The position numbers and the translations under genes were made by a program. The notes beneath the pieces are model-generated. The model searched no databases and had not been told where the DNA came from. It saw only the letters and a list, made by a program, of their open reading frames with translations. Positions 11,189-22,700 of a DNA stretch of 64,000 nt are shown here, piece after piece (within the stretch, counting starts at the first letter, position 1; each line of letters starts with the position of its first letter). The stretch is from Aquilaria yunnanensis (Eukaryota; Streptophyta; Magnoliopsida; Malvales; Thymelaeaceae), in NCBI GenBank assembly GCA_039654915.1, contig CM077593.1, forward strand, positions 33,450,501 to 33,514,500. Direction: 5' to 3'.

Positions 11189-12505
11189 CTAAGTATAGAA
11201 TTTTCTCAAGGCGTCCGAATGCCATGTATTTTTTAATTCTATACCTTCGGAATCGCCGAGCTTATACACCCCTTTTCGTACTTCGGCAAGGATCAGATAG
11301 GGACCTTCCCAGTTCGCGCGAAATACCCCGTGGGATGGCCTACGAGGTGCAAATTCAACCTTTCAGAGAACGAGGTCTCCTTTCTTTATTCCTTTTGGCC
11401 TGGTACGTAATTTTATGGCCATGGCCACTCTCTACTGAAAAGCTTTTCTTCTCAGCTCCGTTATTTCTCTGTGTTCGCTGACGAGGTCGAGCTTGGTTCT
11501 TAAGCCGAGGTCATTTCTACTTTCATCAAAAACTTGTACTCGGATTGATGGTTGCACTACCTCGATTGGGATGATGGCCTCTGTACCGAAAACGAGTGAA
11601 AAAGGCGTTTCCCCTGTTGCTCTTCGGGGTGTTGTTCGGTAGCTCCACAGTACACTTTGGAGCTCTCCTGGCCATTTCCCTTTTGCTTCCCTCAGCCTCT
11701 TTTTCAGACCATCTTTTATGGTCCTGTTAGACACTTCTACCTGCCCATTGCTTTGGGGGTAAGCTACTGGGGCGAAGTGCATTTTTGTTCCGAGGTCACT
11801 GATAAATTCCTGGAACCCTTTGTCTATAAATTGGGATCCATTATCAGCTACTAGTACCCTTGGTATGCCAAATCTACATACGATGTTCTTCCATACGAAC
11901 TTCTACACTTCTTTTGCCAAGATAGTAGCCAACGGTTCCGCCTCGACCCATTTGGAGAAATAGTCTACTGCTACTACGCAGAATTTCACGCCTCCAGGCG
12001 CTGTTGGGAGTGGTCCTATGAGGTCTATGCCCCAGACTGCGAAGGGCCAGGGATGGTCAGCCGAAGTCACCATTTCCAAGGGTGTCCTCTGGATATTTGC
12101 GTGTTTTTGGTAGTTACCACATTTTTGGACGAACTGCCTAGCGTCCTTTCTCAGGGTAGGCCAAAAGTATCCTTGGCGCAGTATTACTGCCGCCAGGGCG
12201 TCGGTTCCAATGTGTGAACCACAAGCGCCTTCGTGGACTTCTTCGAGGATCATTTCAGTATCCTCTTCGCCAACACACCTCTGTAAAGGATTTGCATATC
12301 CCTGCCGATACAGTTCTTCACCTATTAGGAAGAATCGCCCGGAGCGTCTTCGCACTTTTACAGCCTCGATGGGGTCTTCGGGGAGCGCGTTGTTCGCAAG
12401 ATACCTTTTTATCGGGTCTTTCCAGCCTTTTTCCAAAGTTACTATGCTCAGTACTTCAATGCTTGGGCGGCTTAGTACCTCGGTGTATGTTTTTGACTTC
12501 GACAA
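11189..12505 (-). pseudogene. TAT-1 integrase
   Basis: Minus-strand integrase of the Gypsy type, which inserts the cDNA into host DNA in the nucleus. Order: zinc-binding region (12180-12080), catalytic core with WGIDLIGPLP and VDYFSKWVEAEPL, then SNGQVEVSNRTIK carrying the catalytic Glu, and a C-terminal GPY-type segment (RANWEGPYL) ending at a TAG at 11189-11191. A TAG at 11903-11905 replaces the CAG found in TAT-2 and cuts the core. The zinc-binding CxxC reads KCGNYQ where TAT-2 has KCGSCQ, so a Cys ligand is also lost. It cannot be functional. Confidence 0.85.
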
Positions 12506-14702
12506 GCAGTCTGCTTCGGCGTTATCTCATCGAGGTACGTTTTCGATCCGTATGGTGTCGAACTCTCGAATGAGCTTTGTCACCAGTTCGTGATATTTTG
12601 CCAAGATTGGGTCCTTCGCCCCATAGTCTCCTGCCGTTTGCCGAACTACTAGCTGGGAATCGCTGTGGGCTTTTAGATTTCGCACGCCAATTCTTCTGGC
12701 TAGGCGCAATCCTGCTATGAGGGCTTCATACTCAGCCACATTATTGGTGACGTTAAAGCTGAACTTAATAGCCTTCATTATTTCAAGGCCTTCGGGACCT
12801 CTGATAATTACCCCAGCTCCCTGGTGTTCGGACCCCGAGGCTCCGTCGACGTACAAAGTCCACTCTGGCTCTCCTTCGCTTGGATCTGGATGGCTATCTT
12901 CGGTGGTGGGTACTTCAGCAATGAAGTCTGCTAGAGCTTGAGCTTTTATGGCTTTTCGAGGTTCATAAGTGATGTCGTGTTCGCCAAGCTCTATGCACCA
13001 TTTGGAAAGCCTTCCGAATGATCAACTTTTCTCATGACATCGCGCAGAGGTAAACTGCTTCGGACGATGATAAGGTGAGCCTGAAAATATGGTCGCAGCC
13101 TTCTTCCTGCTAGCACCAAGGCATATATAGCTTTTTGCAACAGAGGGTACCTGACTTCGGCGCCATGTAGGGACTTGCTTACGTAGTAGACTGGCCATTG
13201 CTTCGCCCCCTCTTCTTTCACAAGGACTGAGCTTACGACTTTTTTTGTGACGGCGAGGTATAACATGAGGGGCTCTCCCTCGTGAGGTTGCCGCAAAGTG
13301 GGCAGACCGGCTAAGTAGATTTTGAGTTCCTCCCAGGCCTTTTGGCAGTCTTCACCCCAAGGATGGTCATTACTCCCGAGGTTGTCCTCATTTTTTGTTG
13401 CCTTAGTGAGGACTTTGAAGAATGGTTGACACCGGTCCCCATATCTGGAAATAAACCTACTGAGGGAGGTTATCCTTCTGGTGAGCCTCTGCACGTCTTT
13501 TATTGTGGCAGGAGTTCGGAACTCGAGTAGAGCCTTAATTTTTTCTGGGTTGGCATCAATGCCTCTTTCTGATACCATGTACCCAAGGAACTTTCCCGAG
13601 GTCACTCCGAAGATGCATTTTTTAGGATTAAGGCGGATCCCGAAGGCTCTGAGCTGGTGGAAAGTTTCCTTTAGATCTGCGACGTGGTCGCCAGGCAGTT
13701 TGCTTTTGACTATCATGTCATCCACATATACTTCCATGTTTCTCCTTATTTGGTCGTTGAAGACCTTGCTCATCAACCTCTAGTAGGTGGCTCCTGTGTT
13801 TTTGAGCCTGAAGGGCATCCTGATGTAGCAGTATGTTCCTCATTCGGTGATGAAGGCGGTTTTTTCTTCATCTTCAGGGTTCATCCTTATTTGGTGATAC
13901 CCACTGAAGGCGTCTAAGAAAGTTAGGAGCCCGTATTCGGCAGTTGAGTCTACCAATTGGTCTATCGGTGGGAGAGGGTATGAATCTTTCGGGCAAGCTT
14001 CGTTCAAGTTTCTGAAGTCGATGCACATCCGGAGTTTGCAGCTTCCTTCTTTTGTGGCAACTACCACATTGCTTAACCATTCGGGGTACTTGACCTCCCT
14101 GATGACATCGGCTTCTAACAGTCGTTGGACTTCGGTTTTGACAAAGTTACTTTTATGAACCGAGATGCCTCGCTTCTTTTGCCGGACAGGCTTTGCTTCC
14201 GGACTTACTTTGAGGCTATGTTGAATTATGTCAGAGTTTACCCCTGGCATGTCTTTCGGCGAGTAGGCAAACAGATCTTTATTTGTCAGTAGAAAATATA
14301 CAAGTTTTTCCTTGTCACCTTCGGCCAAGTTTTTCCCTATTCGGGTATTTTGGCCTGGGACAAGTTCTACTTCTTCCATTTCCGCCTTCGCAGGATTCTC
14401 TGCCTCGCCTTTTTTGGTGCTTTTGCTTCCACAGCTTGCGCGAAGTTGTTTGCTGGAGCCTTTCGTGTTTTGACGAACACCTTCCTTACTTTGCCTTGAT
14501 CTATGAAGATTTCCGCATCTCCATCCTTGGCGGCGAAAGTGACGGTTAAGTACTTGACATCAGGGCGAATGTGCAGGTTTCCCTGTGTCTGTCTTCCAAG
14601 GATGGCGTTGTACGATGAAGGGACATCCATAACAATGAACCTTGCCATTGTGGCGGCGTACAACTCTGCTGTCCCAATCACCGAAGTCCCTTTCAGCATC
14701 AA
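12506..14702 (-). pseudogene. TAT-1 reverse transcriptase and RNase H
   Basis: Minus-strand polymerase and RNase H. Visible blocks are KLRMCIDFRNLNEACPKD and LTFLDAFSGYHQIRM (about 14060-13880), then EVYVDDMIVKSKL with the YVDD active site (about 13735), and RNase H with YVDGASG and HSDSQLV. The frame is interrupted by TGA at 13840-13842 (Gly in TAT-2), TAG at 13780-13782 (Gln in TAT-2), a one-base loss near 13017 and a TGA near 12525. Unlike TAT-2 this copy still has the whole polymerase domain, including the thumb region. It is dead by point lesions, not by deletion. Confidence 0.87.
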
Positions 14703-16408
14703 AAGCTGCTAGATACACCCAACCTCGGCAGCAAGTGTGAAAACAGGACGTCGGCATTTGATCCGTCGTCAAGCAGCACTCTCTTGACGTCCCAGTTTCC
14801 TATTCTCGCCATGATCAATAATGGGTCCTCATGGGGAAAAATGACGGTGGAACCATCCTTTCGGGCCAGCTTTTTTGTTGGACTTTGATACTCCATGACT
14901 GCTATTTCTCTGGCCTTCCTCTTTCTTTCCGAGGATGGCAGTCCCGTCATAATTGTTTGTATGATTCCCGCTGGAGGTGAGGGGCGCCTTTTCGGACTTC
15001 GGTTTCTCCGCCTGTCGGAGTCGTAGTCCTCATCTTCTGCCTTTCTTTCCTCATCTTTTCTCCATTTAGGGGAAGGCATGTGCAGATAATGCCGAAGTTG
15101 ACCCTGTTTTATCAGCGACTCTATATACTTTTTCAATTGGAAGCAGTCTTCGGTGTCGTGGCCGTGGTCGTGATGAAACTGGCAGAACTTCTTCATATTC
15201 TTTCTGTTGTCGGCGGTCATGGCCCGTGGCCACTGAACCTGAGTTCCCTGCCTTTCCATTGTCATGAGGATGTCGGTCCTTGTGGTGTTCAGGGGTGTGA
15301 AAATGGGGAGTTTCCTTCCTCGCGTTCTCCGAGGTCGGCTTGCCTGTTCGGTAGGATACCGGGTTTGCTGGCTGGACCCTTCGGCCCGGGTGTGATCGGA
15401 CTTCGGTCCGCCCATTCTCAGTTCTTCGGCTGTCATGTGCTGTTCGGCCCTTCGGTAAAATTCGCCCAGCGTGTCCGGGGGGTCATTGGAGAATTCGTAA
15501 AATAGTTGTGAGTCCCTCTGAAGGCCCCGTGTCATCGCGAGGATGCGTACTTCGGGCCGAAAGTCTGGGACACTCAAGGCCTCTCTGTTAAATCTCTCGA
15601 CATAGTCGCGGATGGTCTCTCCAATTCTTTGCGCTATGTCGAACATCTGAACCGGCATCTTCGCCGTTGGCCGACTTCCGGTAAACTGCTGCGTGAAGGC
15701 TGTGGATAACTCCTGGAACTCCGTGATGGTTCCTGGGGCCAATGAATTATACCAGGCTGTTGCTGGCCCAGTGAGAGTGACCTCGAAGCATTTGCACAGG
15801 GTAGCGTCGTCGGTACCGTGCATCATCATGCTGCATCTGTACTTGGTAAGATGGGCCTGTGGATCAGTACGGCCATCATAAGTTTCCAGCCGAGGTACTC
15901 TGAAATCACCTGGCATGGCTGCCTCAACTACATCTTGGGTGAATGGGGACTCATCCCCACAAAAGGTTCCAGACAGCCTAGCCCAGACGGGTTTGCGGGC
16001 CACTTGTTTTTCTACTCTGTCCAACCTCGCCAATATCTTCTCCATAAGGATCATGGCGCTAGGTTCTTCTTCTGGCAGGGGAGATTGTTGGTGCCTCTTC
16101 GGAGAGTGAGTTTGGCGCTGAGGGGATGGGGACCTCTCCTCAGGTGACTGGCTCCTCCTGTGTGTGATTTTGGGTCGTCTTGACCCGGCTTGTACCGCGA
16201 GCAGTGCCCTGAGGGGCATGTTTTCTGTTGAAGACTCCTCTCGTAGGTCTCCGCATCCTAAACTACGATGGGTTGGTTTGGGACTTTTTTTCTCAGGGTG
16301 TGCTGGCGAAGGAGGCCTTTGGGCTTGAGCTTGTTGCGGCCACCTTCGGTCTATCTGTTGTGTCATTTCAGCCACAACAGAACATTGAAAGTCGCGCAGA
16401 AAGCTCAT
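14699..16408 (-). pseudogene. TAT-1 gag and truncated protease
   Basis: Minus-strand structural protein. I place the start at 16408 (MSFLRDF), because the open frame extends further up through the primer site and LTR, which cannot be the natural start. The gag domain runs from GDFRVPRLETYDG to LGEFYRRAEQHM (about 15960-15430). A Cys/His cluster CQFHHDHGHDTEDC (about 15180) is the Tat-type knuckle. The protease motif LLDDGSNADVLF lies near 14770. Just after it about 90 bases present in TAT-2 are missing, which shifts the frame and ends it at 14699. The remaining protease tail continues at 14702-14367 in another phase. Confidence 0.85.
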
Positions 16409-16558
16409 GGTTATGACCAGAGGGCGCTCTTCCTCAGGCGTGGAAGTCTCTGGGATGGCTTGCTCAGTGGCCGGTTGGACCTCAGGCGCGGACGGGGACC
16501 TCGGGAGTCCCTTGTCCTTAGAACGCCGAGTCTCAACGACGGCGACCCGAGGATGGAT

Positions 16559-16575
16559 TCCCACAGACGGCGCCA
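16559..16575 (-). other. TAT-1 primer binding site
   Basis: Two bases inside the 5' LTR the minus strand reads TGGCGCCGTCTGTGGGA, the position and form of a tRNA primer site. It resembles the tRNA-Asp-complementary site of Athila elements in its first nine bases. I did not confirm the tRNA. TAT-2 has the same site. Confidence 0.8.
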
Positions 16576-16577
16576 AA

Positions 16578-17310
16578 TGATGTCCAGAGACATCTTCACT
16601 AGAAGGCATGGTGACTTCCGGGAGGACTTCCTGTGAGGGAGAGCGTCTGGAGTTGAGGTTTCCCAGGGGAATGTGCCTGAAAAGCTCAGAGAAGAGGGTT
16701 AGGAGGTCCCCGGGGTGCTTTTTAGGGGAGGAGCCTCCGACGCCCAAGTCAGTTTCCTAAGAAGGTAAGGGGGAAGCACTAGAGTTTTTAGTGGGCTTGC
16801 CTGTATTTTCTCAAGGATGAGGAGTCGAACCGTTTGCCAGGGTCTGTTCCCTGGTGTTTATAGAGAAGCCCAGCCCGTTCAGATGACGACACGTGTTCGG
16901 TCGGATGTTCTCTGAGTTTCTGGGCGTAGGGGGTGAGTAGCCGGTGACAGGCTCCTTGAGTCTTGAACCGAGACAAGTCGTGACAAGACCTGGACGGCGT
17001 CGGCGTGTCAAATCGCCGTTTGAGGTGACATGTAGCGTCTGTGAGTGACATGTCAGAGGCTCCTTAAATGCTCATACCGTACTCCCGAAGTCCCTGGATG
17101 AGGTCGCCCTCTGACGCGGACGGTGCCCGTAGTTCGGGGAGTTCCCTGATTCAGGGTTCCGCCTTCGGGGAGATCCTCTTCGGCTTGCAATAGTTGATTC
17201 TCCATCTCGGAAGGCGATCTGTTTAGTACCTCGGGGGGGCTAATAGTATCCTCGCGTTCCCTGACGCTCTGAGTTCGGGTCAGATAGAGGGGATAGCCCT
17301 TCGGCTATCA
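16578..17310 (-). repeat. TAT-1 5' LTR
   Basis: This 733-bp LTR is the promoter end for gag-pol. On the minus strand a CTATAAACACC TATA box lies at about 16858-16865. It lacks about 17 bp (near 17129) present in the other LTR. The following CATAT completes the target duplication. Confidence 0.92.
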
Positions 17311-17315
17311 CATAT

Positions 17316-17629
17316 CTTGCTACTGCCACTTGCCTTAGGATCTCGTCGCTTGCCTCTAGATCTGGTTACTCATTGCTCGCATTCAAGACCTCACCCTTTA
17401 CATCCAGATCAAGCATGATCATTTTTCGCTTGTGGATCGTACAACTATCACTTGCCTCCAAATCCATAAGTCATGGCCTCTAGATTGTGTCATTATCACC
17501 TTAAGATCATGCCGACCTTCCCATTACATTCGCCTTTTCCATTGCCACTCCAGGCTTCCGCTAGCCCATTCTTCTCTTATTTTTGCCAATGAATTGTGTG
17601 TAAAAACAATCTATAGAAGTCTCTAAGAA
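17316..17629. other. Spacer with loose CTTGCCTC repetition
   Basis: The right half of the TAT-1 target. Irregular repeats of CTTGCCTC(C/T)AGAT-like words continue from the left flank (6840-6893). No gene was found. Confidence 0.4.
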
Positions 17630-18370
17630 AGATGCAGAGATGTCTAAAAGGTAAAAATGCCTCAAGAAGTACATAAAAGTGTCTGAAATAATATGCAAAT
17701 AATTTGTTCTCTTGAAAAATGATATTATATAAATATGTAAAAACGTATGAAACAATATGTAAAAGTGTCTTAATTAATATGAAAAAAATGTATGAAGCAA
17801 TATTTTAGATAGTTTATTTTATTAAGAAGTAAAAGTGTTATAGTTTATTTTATTAAGAAGTAAAAGTGTTTGAATAAATATGTAAACGTGTCTGAATATG
17901 TAAATGAGAGAATGTGAAAAAGTGTCTGACACAATATGTAAGAATGTATGGAGCAATATGAAAATAATTTAAAACAATAAGTAAAACTTTTTGAATGAAT
18001 ATGTAAAAGTGTGAAGACATGTAAAATTATGGATTGAATGTACATTTTAACAAGAGTTTTCCAAGTGGCAAGGGAAGTAGAATTATTAGTAGATCTTTTA
18101 TATTTATTCTTGAAAAACTCTGAAGCAATATATAAAAGTGTTTGGAGCAATTTGTAAATAATTTGTTTATCTTCAGAAAAAGAGGTTTTTAAAGCAATAA
18201 GTAATAGTGTCTAAGGAAATATGTACAAGTGTTTGAGGAAATATATAGAAGTGTTTAAAAGCAATGTGCAGAGGTTTTATTTTCTTTAAAAATAAAAGTG
18301 TCGAAAGTAATATGTAAAATTCTTTGAATAAATATTTAAAAGTGTTTGAAGCAATATGTAAAATTGTCGA
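17630..18370. repeat. Degenerate minisatellite, about 20-bp unit
   Basis: Variants of AATATGTAAAAGTGTTTGA recur over roughly 740 bases, separated by short AT-rich inserts. One exact-looking local duplication is a 31-bp unit at 17810-17840 and 17841-17871. Small minus-strand frames here (17561-18376) give repetitive Ser/Phe/His/Leu peptides that only mirror the repeat and are not genes. Confidence 0.7.
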
Positions 18371-18925
18371 TGACATGCTTTCTTCTTTAGTATCTAGGAT
18401 ATGGTACTTTGGTCGGTAACCTCTATCATGGAAGATGTCGAAGACAATGGCTTCCCTCGATTTAATCTAGACACACAACTCCTAAGATCTGACAATTGAT
18501 AATATCTAGTTGCTTTGGTGCAATCACACCATTGATGCAAGTGCTAAAGTCATCATTCACAGGCAGCAGTGATAGTGATAGTGAAAATACAAGAATGTTC
18601 TTATCTGGCAAAGGCACCACTGGTGATATAAAGAAGCCAAAAAATCTTGAACTAGAGCTATCATTATAACTAGTCTCAATCAATGTGGGAGCATGGCAGG
18701 GGAAACATTATTTAGAGGCAGAGCCTGTTAGAGAAGATAAGGTTTCTAGAAATCTGTTTGAATTTCTCTCGCATTTCACAATTTAGGTAAAAATGGATGT
18801 GATGGAAATTAGTTGGGAAAGCTAGGGATACGACCAACATTTATGCACCATGTGCAAATACAAATACCTTAAATAGGGCATCCTCCATCTCAAGTTTTTT
18901 CCTTAATTTCAGATTTTTTACTTAA
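18371..18925. other. Spacer without a supported gene
   Basis: A 73-codon minus-strand frame at 18462-18683 lies here, but I recognise no domain in it. Its composition does not look like the neighbouring repeat, so a decayed gene fragment is possible. I see nothing else. Confidence 0.35.
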
Positions 18926-19350
18926 ATTTGATTTAAATTTATTTATATTATTATTTGATAAAAATTTTTAAAGATATATTTAAAAAATCTTTCAAATCTT
19001 AAATCCTTGCATCACTTAGACACATAATTATCAAAATATCTAAACCTAAATTGAATAAAGGTTTAAGAGCAATTTGAACCATTCCGATATGTAAATATTT
19101 ATATTTCTTTTTATGTTCATTAATAGCTACATGAGACAATAATTTTATTTTTTCATGATCATTATCAAGGGGAATTGTTTGTTCCGTACCTTCATCTTTG
19201 TAGAATCCAAAAAGGTCTAATTCTATCTACTTTACCAAGACTAATACAATTACGGTAATCCTCCTCGAACCGGAGTTTATAGTTTTTAAATAAATTTTTT
19301 TTTTTTAAAATTTTTAATAAATAATAATATAAATAAAATTAATTCAAATT
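18926..19350. repeat. AT-rich inverted repeat pair around the viral relic
   Basis: The left arm (about 18930-18985, with TTTATTTATATTATTATTTG) is matched by the reverse complement of the right arm (about 19290-19350, with AATAATAATATAAATAAA). The arms are imperfect but long. They bracket the movement-protein relic symmetrically and could be the ends of a MITE, or part of the viral insertion. Confidence 0.6.
18999..19270 (-). pseudogene. Endogenous caulimovirid movement-protein fragment
   Basis: The minus strand encodes a stretch of about 90 codons containing HIGMVQIALKPL followed by a Leu/Ile-rich strand and a LSDAR motif. This pattern is typical of the 30K-type movement proteins of Caulimoviridae, which help virus pass between cells. 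It ends in TAA at 18999-19001. A one-base frame slip near 19195 separates it from an upstream block containing ISLGKVDRIRPFW. No coat protein, protease or polymerase of the virus is present nearby. I read it as an old, broken genomic relic with no coding capacity. The family call rests on motif memory only. Confidence 0.6.
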
Positions 19351-19370
19351 TAAATAAGGGGTCCACACCA

Positions 19371-19707
19371 TAGAGAGGACATCTTTCCCCAGGCTTCAAG
19401 TCCTCACCAATATATCACTCTCTTGGCTTAGTACTCCCGAAGTCAAACCAGGATCAAGAAGAATATTCTACTCCCACGGCTCAACACCAAGGGTTCAAAA
19501 TTCAAACTATTTCTCCCATCTCCTGCCCTCGTTTACCGTCTTTTGCCCTGTCCTTCCCTCATGGTACGGCTCTTCTTCTTATTTTCGTTTTTTAACTTCT
19601 GGGTAGGGTTTTTGTTACTGTTCAAGGATTAGGGGTTTCAGAATCACTCAATTGGGACTAGGGTTTCTGTGCATTGTGCGTTTCCGGGGCAGTGGTTGTG
19701 TTGCTTG
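19371..19707 (+). promoter_or_regulatory. Proximal promoter and 5' leader of the FRIGIDA-like gene
   Basis: A TATATC-like site lies near 19410 in CACCAATATATCACTC. The following CT-rich sequence looks like a plant 5' leader. The transcription start cannot be fixed from sequence. The viral relic and its inverted repeat end only about 20 bases upstream, so part of the promoter may be element-derived. Confidence 0.4.
19561..19632 (+). CDS. Upstream ORF (23 aa) in the FRIGIDA-like leader
   Basis: The first ATG of the putative leader opens a 23-codon frame, rich in Phe and Leu, that ends at TAG 76 bases before the main ATG. If the transcript starts upstream of 19561 it could reduce translation of the main frame. 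Its ATG context (CCCTCATGG) has G at +4. Function is inferred from position only. Confidence 0.35.
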   Translation: MVRLFFLFSFFNFWVGFLLLFKD

Positions 19708-22700
19708 ATGGATAAGTTAGCTTCTGGGTCAGAACTTACTAAATTGAGCAAAGAAAACATCCGTAGGACTTTGGATGGTTTACAAGATAGTGCATCTTCG
19801 GTCCTTCTGTTTACGCTTCAGTGGAAGGAATTGGAAAGTCTGTTAGACCAGCGGTTGCTGGAACTTAAGGCCGAGGAGGAAAAATTGGTTTTATTTGAGA
19901 ATGCCGCACAACGAAGTGCTGATGAGGTTGAAGTTAGGGTGCGTGAGGTGGAAGAGCGGTTTAGGTTTATTGTAGCTAGAGAGGAGGAGTTTGATTCCAG
20001 GCACAGAGTAGAGAATGAGAAGATGAGGCTTGAGAAGGAATTGATTCGGCAGTCTTCGGAGGACCTTGTGTTGTTTGTGAAATCGGTTGATGATAAGTTG
20101 AAGTGCATTGAAAGGAAGCATGATGAATTAGTGTTGATGGGGAATTTGAATGAGAAGCAGCTTGGTGAGCTTAAGTTGATGGAAAGCTTTATTAGAGAAA
20201 AGCTTGTTGAGATGGAACACAAAGAGGAGGAATTTGCAGTCAAGGAGAACCATTTGCAGCAGTGTTTTAATGATCTTAAGTTGAAAGGAAAGCAGCATGA
20301 GGATGCCATTGCTGGATGCAAGTTAAGACAGGAGCAGGTGGAGAAGTTATCTCAAGAACTTAGAAGGCAATATCAATTGAAGGATAAGAGTGTCCAAGAG
20401 AAGGAGAAGAAATTAGAAGACCGTTTTAAGGATCTCATGGCTAGAGAGAAAGAGTTGGCTGTAAAACAGAGGCTAGAGACTGAGATACTCAGAAAACGAT
20501 ATGAATTGGAGGATAAAATTATCCAAGAGAAAGAAAAGAAAATAGAAGACCGTCTTAAGGAGATTGCAGCCAGAGAGGAAGAGTTTGATGTGAAGCAGAG
20601 TCTAGAGACTGAGAGGAGGCAGATTGATTTGGAATCTTCTAGGAGGCTTGTGCTTCTTGGGAAATCTATTGAAGAGAAGATGAAGCAACTTGATATTGCA
20701 GAGAATAAATTAGTGTGCATGGGAAGATTAACTGAAAGGCAGCTCGGAGAGCTTAAGTTAATGGAAATTTTTGTTAAAGACACAATGAATGTGATTAAAC
20801 AGAAAGAAGAGGAAATTGCTTTGAAAGGGAAGCATTTGAGGCAGTGTTCTGAAGACCTTGACTTAGAAGGAAAGTGCTACGAAGAGTGCTGCAGTGAACT
20901 CAAACGAAAAGAGAAGGGTTTGGAAGACTCATTTGAAGAACTCCGTAGACAGCAAGAACTTTTGGATCACAATCTGCAAGACCTTGAACTGAGGGAAAGA
21001 AAACTTGAAGAATTGGCAAAGCAGCATCAACTACAAGAGAGTATTGCGATGGGTCCTGTGGTGGCTGGTCATTCTGCAGATGCAGATATTCATTTCTTTG
21101 TAACTATGGATGGAAGGAACTTGCAGATCTTCTTAAATGAACATTGGAGTGAGCATAGTTCACTGTCCGGTGAAATAGCTATTTTCCTGAAACAATCAAC
21201 AGATCCAGCAAAACTGGTATTAGATGCAATGGAGGGATTTTACCCACCCTTCTTAAAAAAAGGAGACCAAGCATTTGAGGGCGATGTTGCTAGAACAAGT
21301 TGCATTGTGTTGCTAGATCAACTGAGGTTGCTTGCACCTGAAATTAAACCACATATTAAAGAGCAAGCCTTGAAGCTTGCCCGCGCTTGGATTGTAGAAG
21401 TGAGAGCTGATGTCACAAATCCATTGAAAGTCCTAGGGTTCTTACAGCTGTTGGCTTCTTATAGGTTGGGCCCTTCCTTTGATGCCGATGAGCTTTGCAA
21501 TCTATTATTGAACGTAGCTGGACATCATGAAGCTCACAGAGTGCTACATGCCCTTGGATTTGTTGACAAGATATCTGGTAAAGTATATGGACCACTTCCT
21601 TCCTTGATTAATTTAAGTATCTCATTATGTAAGATCTCTTTTGGGACCGCAAAAAGCTGTGGATTATGTACTTGCTAGCTTTACCTTTCTTTTTGCAGAT
21701 TGCACTACTGTATTTATATTTTTATTTCTTTTAGGACAAAAATACACTTACGGAGAAATCTTAAAAAATAAACAATGAATTAATTACTACCTCTGTCCCA
21801 ATTGCTTTTTTCACAGAATTCTAGGTAACTTTTGACTTTTTTAACATGTTTCCAATATATAAATCGGTAAAAGTAATTGTTACATCATGCATAAGAATTT
21901 TGATGAAAAAATAAGGAACTGGTTAGCTAATGTTGCTTCTTTTCGAATGTATCTTATCATTTTGGGACATCTCAAAATAGAAAGTCCCTCATAGAGTTTT
22001 GGACAATAAGAGTGTTACTTTTAAGTCTTAGGATTCAGTTGATGATTGAGTTCATTTTGTGCCTATGCAAATTATGAAGTGAACTGATGAAACTTTTTTA
22101 CCTCTGCAACAGGTTTCATTCAGAATCTTGTGGTAGGAAAACAGTATCTCAAGGCTATTAACGTCATATTTGCATTTGAGCTGGTTAATGAGTTTGCACC
22201 TGTTCGTCTTCTGGAAGAGTACTTGTCATACTCCAAGGCTGAAGCCACACAAGTTTATAGAAATGGAAACAAAACGCCTGCAGTATTGGTAATTTAGGTC
22301 TTCTATATCCTTCTAGAAAGCCTACTGCTTGTTCTAAATCTGCCAAATGTAGTACTAAATCTAAAACTAACATGCAGATTGAGGCAGACAGTAGACAGAT
22401 TTCCGACTTGAAGGCTTTTATAAAATGCGTTGAAGAGCACAAGCTTGAATCTCAATACTCTCCTGTGAAACTCCTGAAGCATAAGGATTTAATGCTGACT
22501 CTGGAGAAACGGGTGAAAACTGAAAAGGCAAAGCTGGATAACCTGAAGAAAATTGGGAATACTGGGATTTGTGGCCATAAGCAAGATGTAAATGGAAAGT
22601 TGGGTGGCCAGAAGCAAAATGTGAATGGTAGGTTTGATGGCCAGAAGCAAAGGGAAAATATGAAACAAATCCTGGAAGATACTGCTTCTGCACCTTTTTC

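Larger units (their letters stand above)
6899..17310 (-). mobile_element. TAT-1: Ty3/Gypsy Tat-type element
   Basis: This is a complete two-LTR element on the minus strand. The 5' LTR is at 16578-17310 and the 3' LTR at 6899-7648, both with TGAT...ATCA ends, flanked by a perfect 5-bp duplication CATAT (6894-6898 and 17311-17315). Minus-strand order is 5' LTR, primer site, gag, protease, reverse transcriptase, RNase H, integrase. A plus-strand spliced gene then lies between integrase and the 3' LTR. That order, plus an antisense extra ORF, is the layout known for the plant Tat lineage. Pol is broken by several stops, a frameshift and a protease-side deletion, so the copy is non-autonomous. The two LTRs differ by scattered transitions and one indel of about 17 bp, which points to a moderately old insertion. 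Confidence 0.92.

Noticed and set aside
16409..16747. N-terminal extension of the TAT-1 gag frame
   Set aside because: It crosses the primer site and the LTR border, so it cannot belong to the natural gag; the MSF start at 16408 fits TAT-2.
17561..18376. Several 60-100-codon minus-strand frames
   Set aside because: They translate the minisatellite and have its periodicity, not a protein pattern.
19818..20321. Ser-rich minus-strand frame of 167 codons
   Set aside because: Antisense of the Glu/Lys coiled coil, which gives Ser/Phe-rich complement by codon bias.
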